DNA of 6,267 nucleotides, from contig JAJLLM010000081.1 of NCBI GenBank assembly GCA_033837965.1, positions 1 through 6,267 on the forward strand. The letters are read 5' to 3'. Position 1 is the stretch's first letter; each line of letters starts with the position of its first letter. Of this stretch, positions 6,154 to 6,267 are shown piece by piece. This DNA comes from Pseudazoarcus pumilus_A (GTDB taxonomy: Bacteria; Pseudomonadota; Gammaproteobacteria; Burkholderiales; Rhodocyclaceae). The notes beneath the pieces are model-generated. The model was not told where the DNA came from. It ran no database searches and worked only from the letters and a program-made list of their open reading frames with translations. Both the position numbers and the translations under genes were made by a program.

Positions 6154-6267
6154 TCAGCTCTCGAGCAGGCTGCGCAGCATCCACGCGGTCTTCTCATGCA
6201 CCTGCATGCGCTGGGTCAGCAGGTCCAGGGTCGGCTCGTCGCTCGCCTTGTCGGCCAACGGGGCCAC
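6154..6267 (-). CDS. dps: Dps/ferritin-like stationary-phase protection protein, C-terminal fragment (gene continues past the right edge)
   Basis: On the minus strand an open frame enters from the right edge and stops at 6156-6154 (TGA), giving the last 37 residues of a protein. The end LLTQRMQVHEKTAWMLRSLL is the typical final helix of one branch of Dps-family miniferritins. These form 12-subunit shells that store iron and use peroxide, and many also protect DNA during starvation and oxidative stress. The ferroxidase residues, which lie toward the N-terminus, are outside the window, so activity cannot be judged. The gene converges on topB, with the long hairpin between them. The family call rests on one characteristic helix. 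The exact subfamily (Dps or Dps-like bacterioferritin) is uncertain. Confidence 0.82.
   Translation of the reverse strand: MAPLADKASDEPTLDLLTQRMQVHEKTAWMLRSLLES

Overview
The window is GC-rich, gene-dense chromosomal DNA of a betaproteobacterium. Rhodocyclales (Azoarcus/Thauera-like) is my best guess, judging from GC content, codon use and gene order; no marker gene is present to settle it. It looks like core, vertically inherited sequence. I see no insertion sequence, prophage, CRISPR array, tRNA or rRNA.

Left part (minus strand): the 5' end of fmt (methionyl-tRNA formyltransferase, cut by the window edge) and the complete def (peptide deformylase). The two are joined by a TGATG stop/start overlap. 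They perform the first and last steps of the N-formylmethionine cycle of bacterial translation.

Centre (plus strand, divergent from def across a 164-base gap): a secreted LysM protein that I identify as TsaP, the peptidoglycan anchor of the type IV pilus secretin; dprA, the RecA loader for incoming single-stranded DNA in transformation; and smg, a conserved protein of unknown role (DUF494). tsaP and dprA also overlap as TGATG, and smg follows dprA after 17 bases, so the three look like one transcription unit.

Right part: after a 131-base gap with a plausible sigma70-type promoter and two small leader hairpins comes topB, an 838-residue type IA topoisomerase (topoisomerase III class) with two C-terminal zinc-finger/topoisomerase-repeat units. 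A perfect 16-bp hairpin follows topB. It lies between topB and the convergent 3' end of a Dps-family ferritin-like gene that runs off the right edge, and probably terminates both.

The def-fmt / LysM-dprA-smg arrangement is an old proteobacterial neighbourhood, with equivalents in E. coli and Pseudomonas as I recall them. I found no clearly new system. The points worth a second look are the coupling of a pilus-anchor gene to dprA, the topoisomerase in the slot held by yrdD in E. coli, the Asp-to-Gly change in its TOPRIM motif, the structured topB leader, and the uncharacterised Smg protein.
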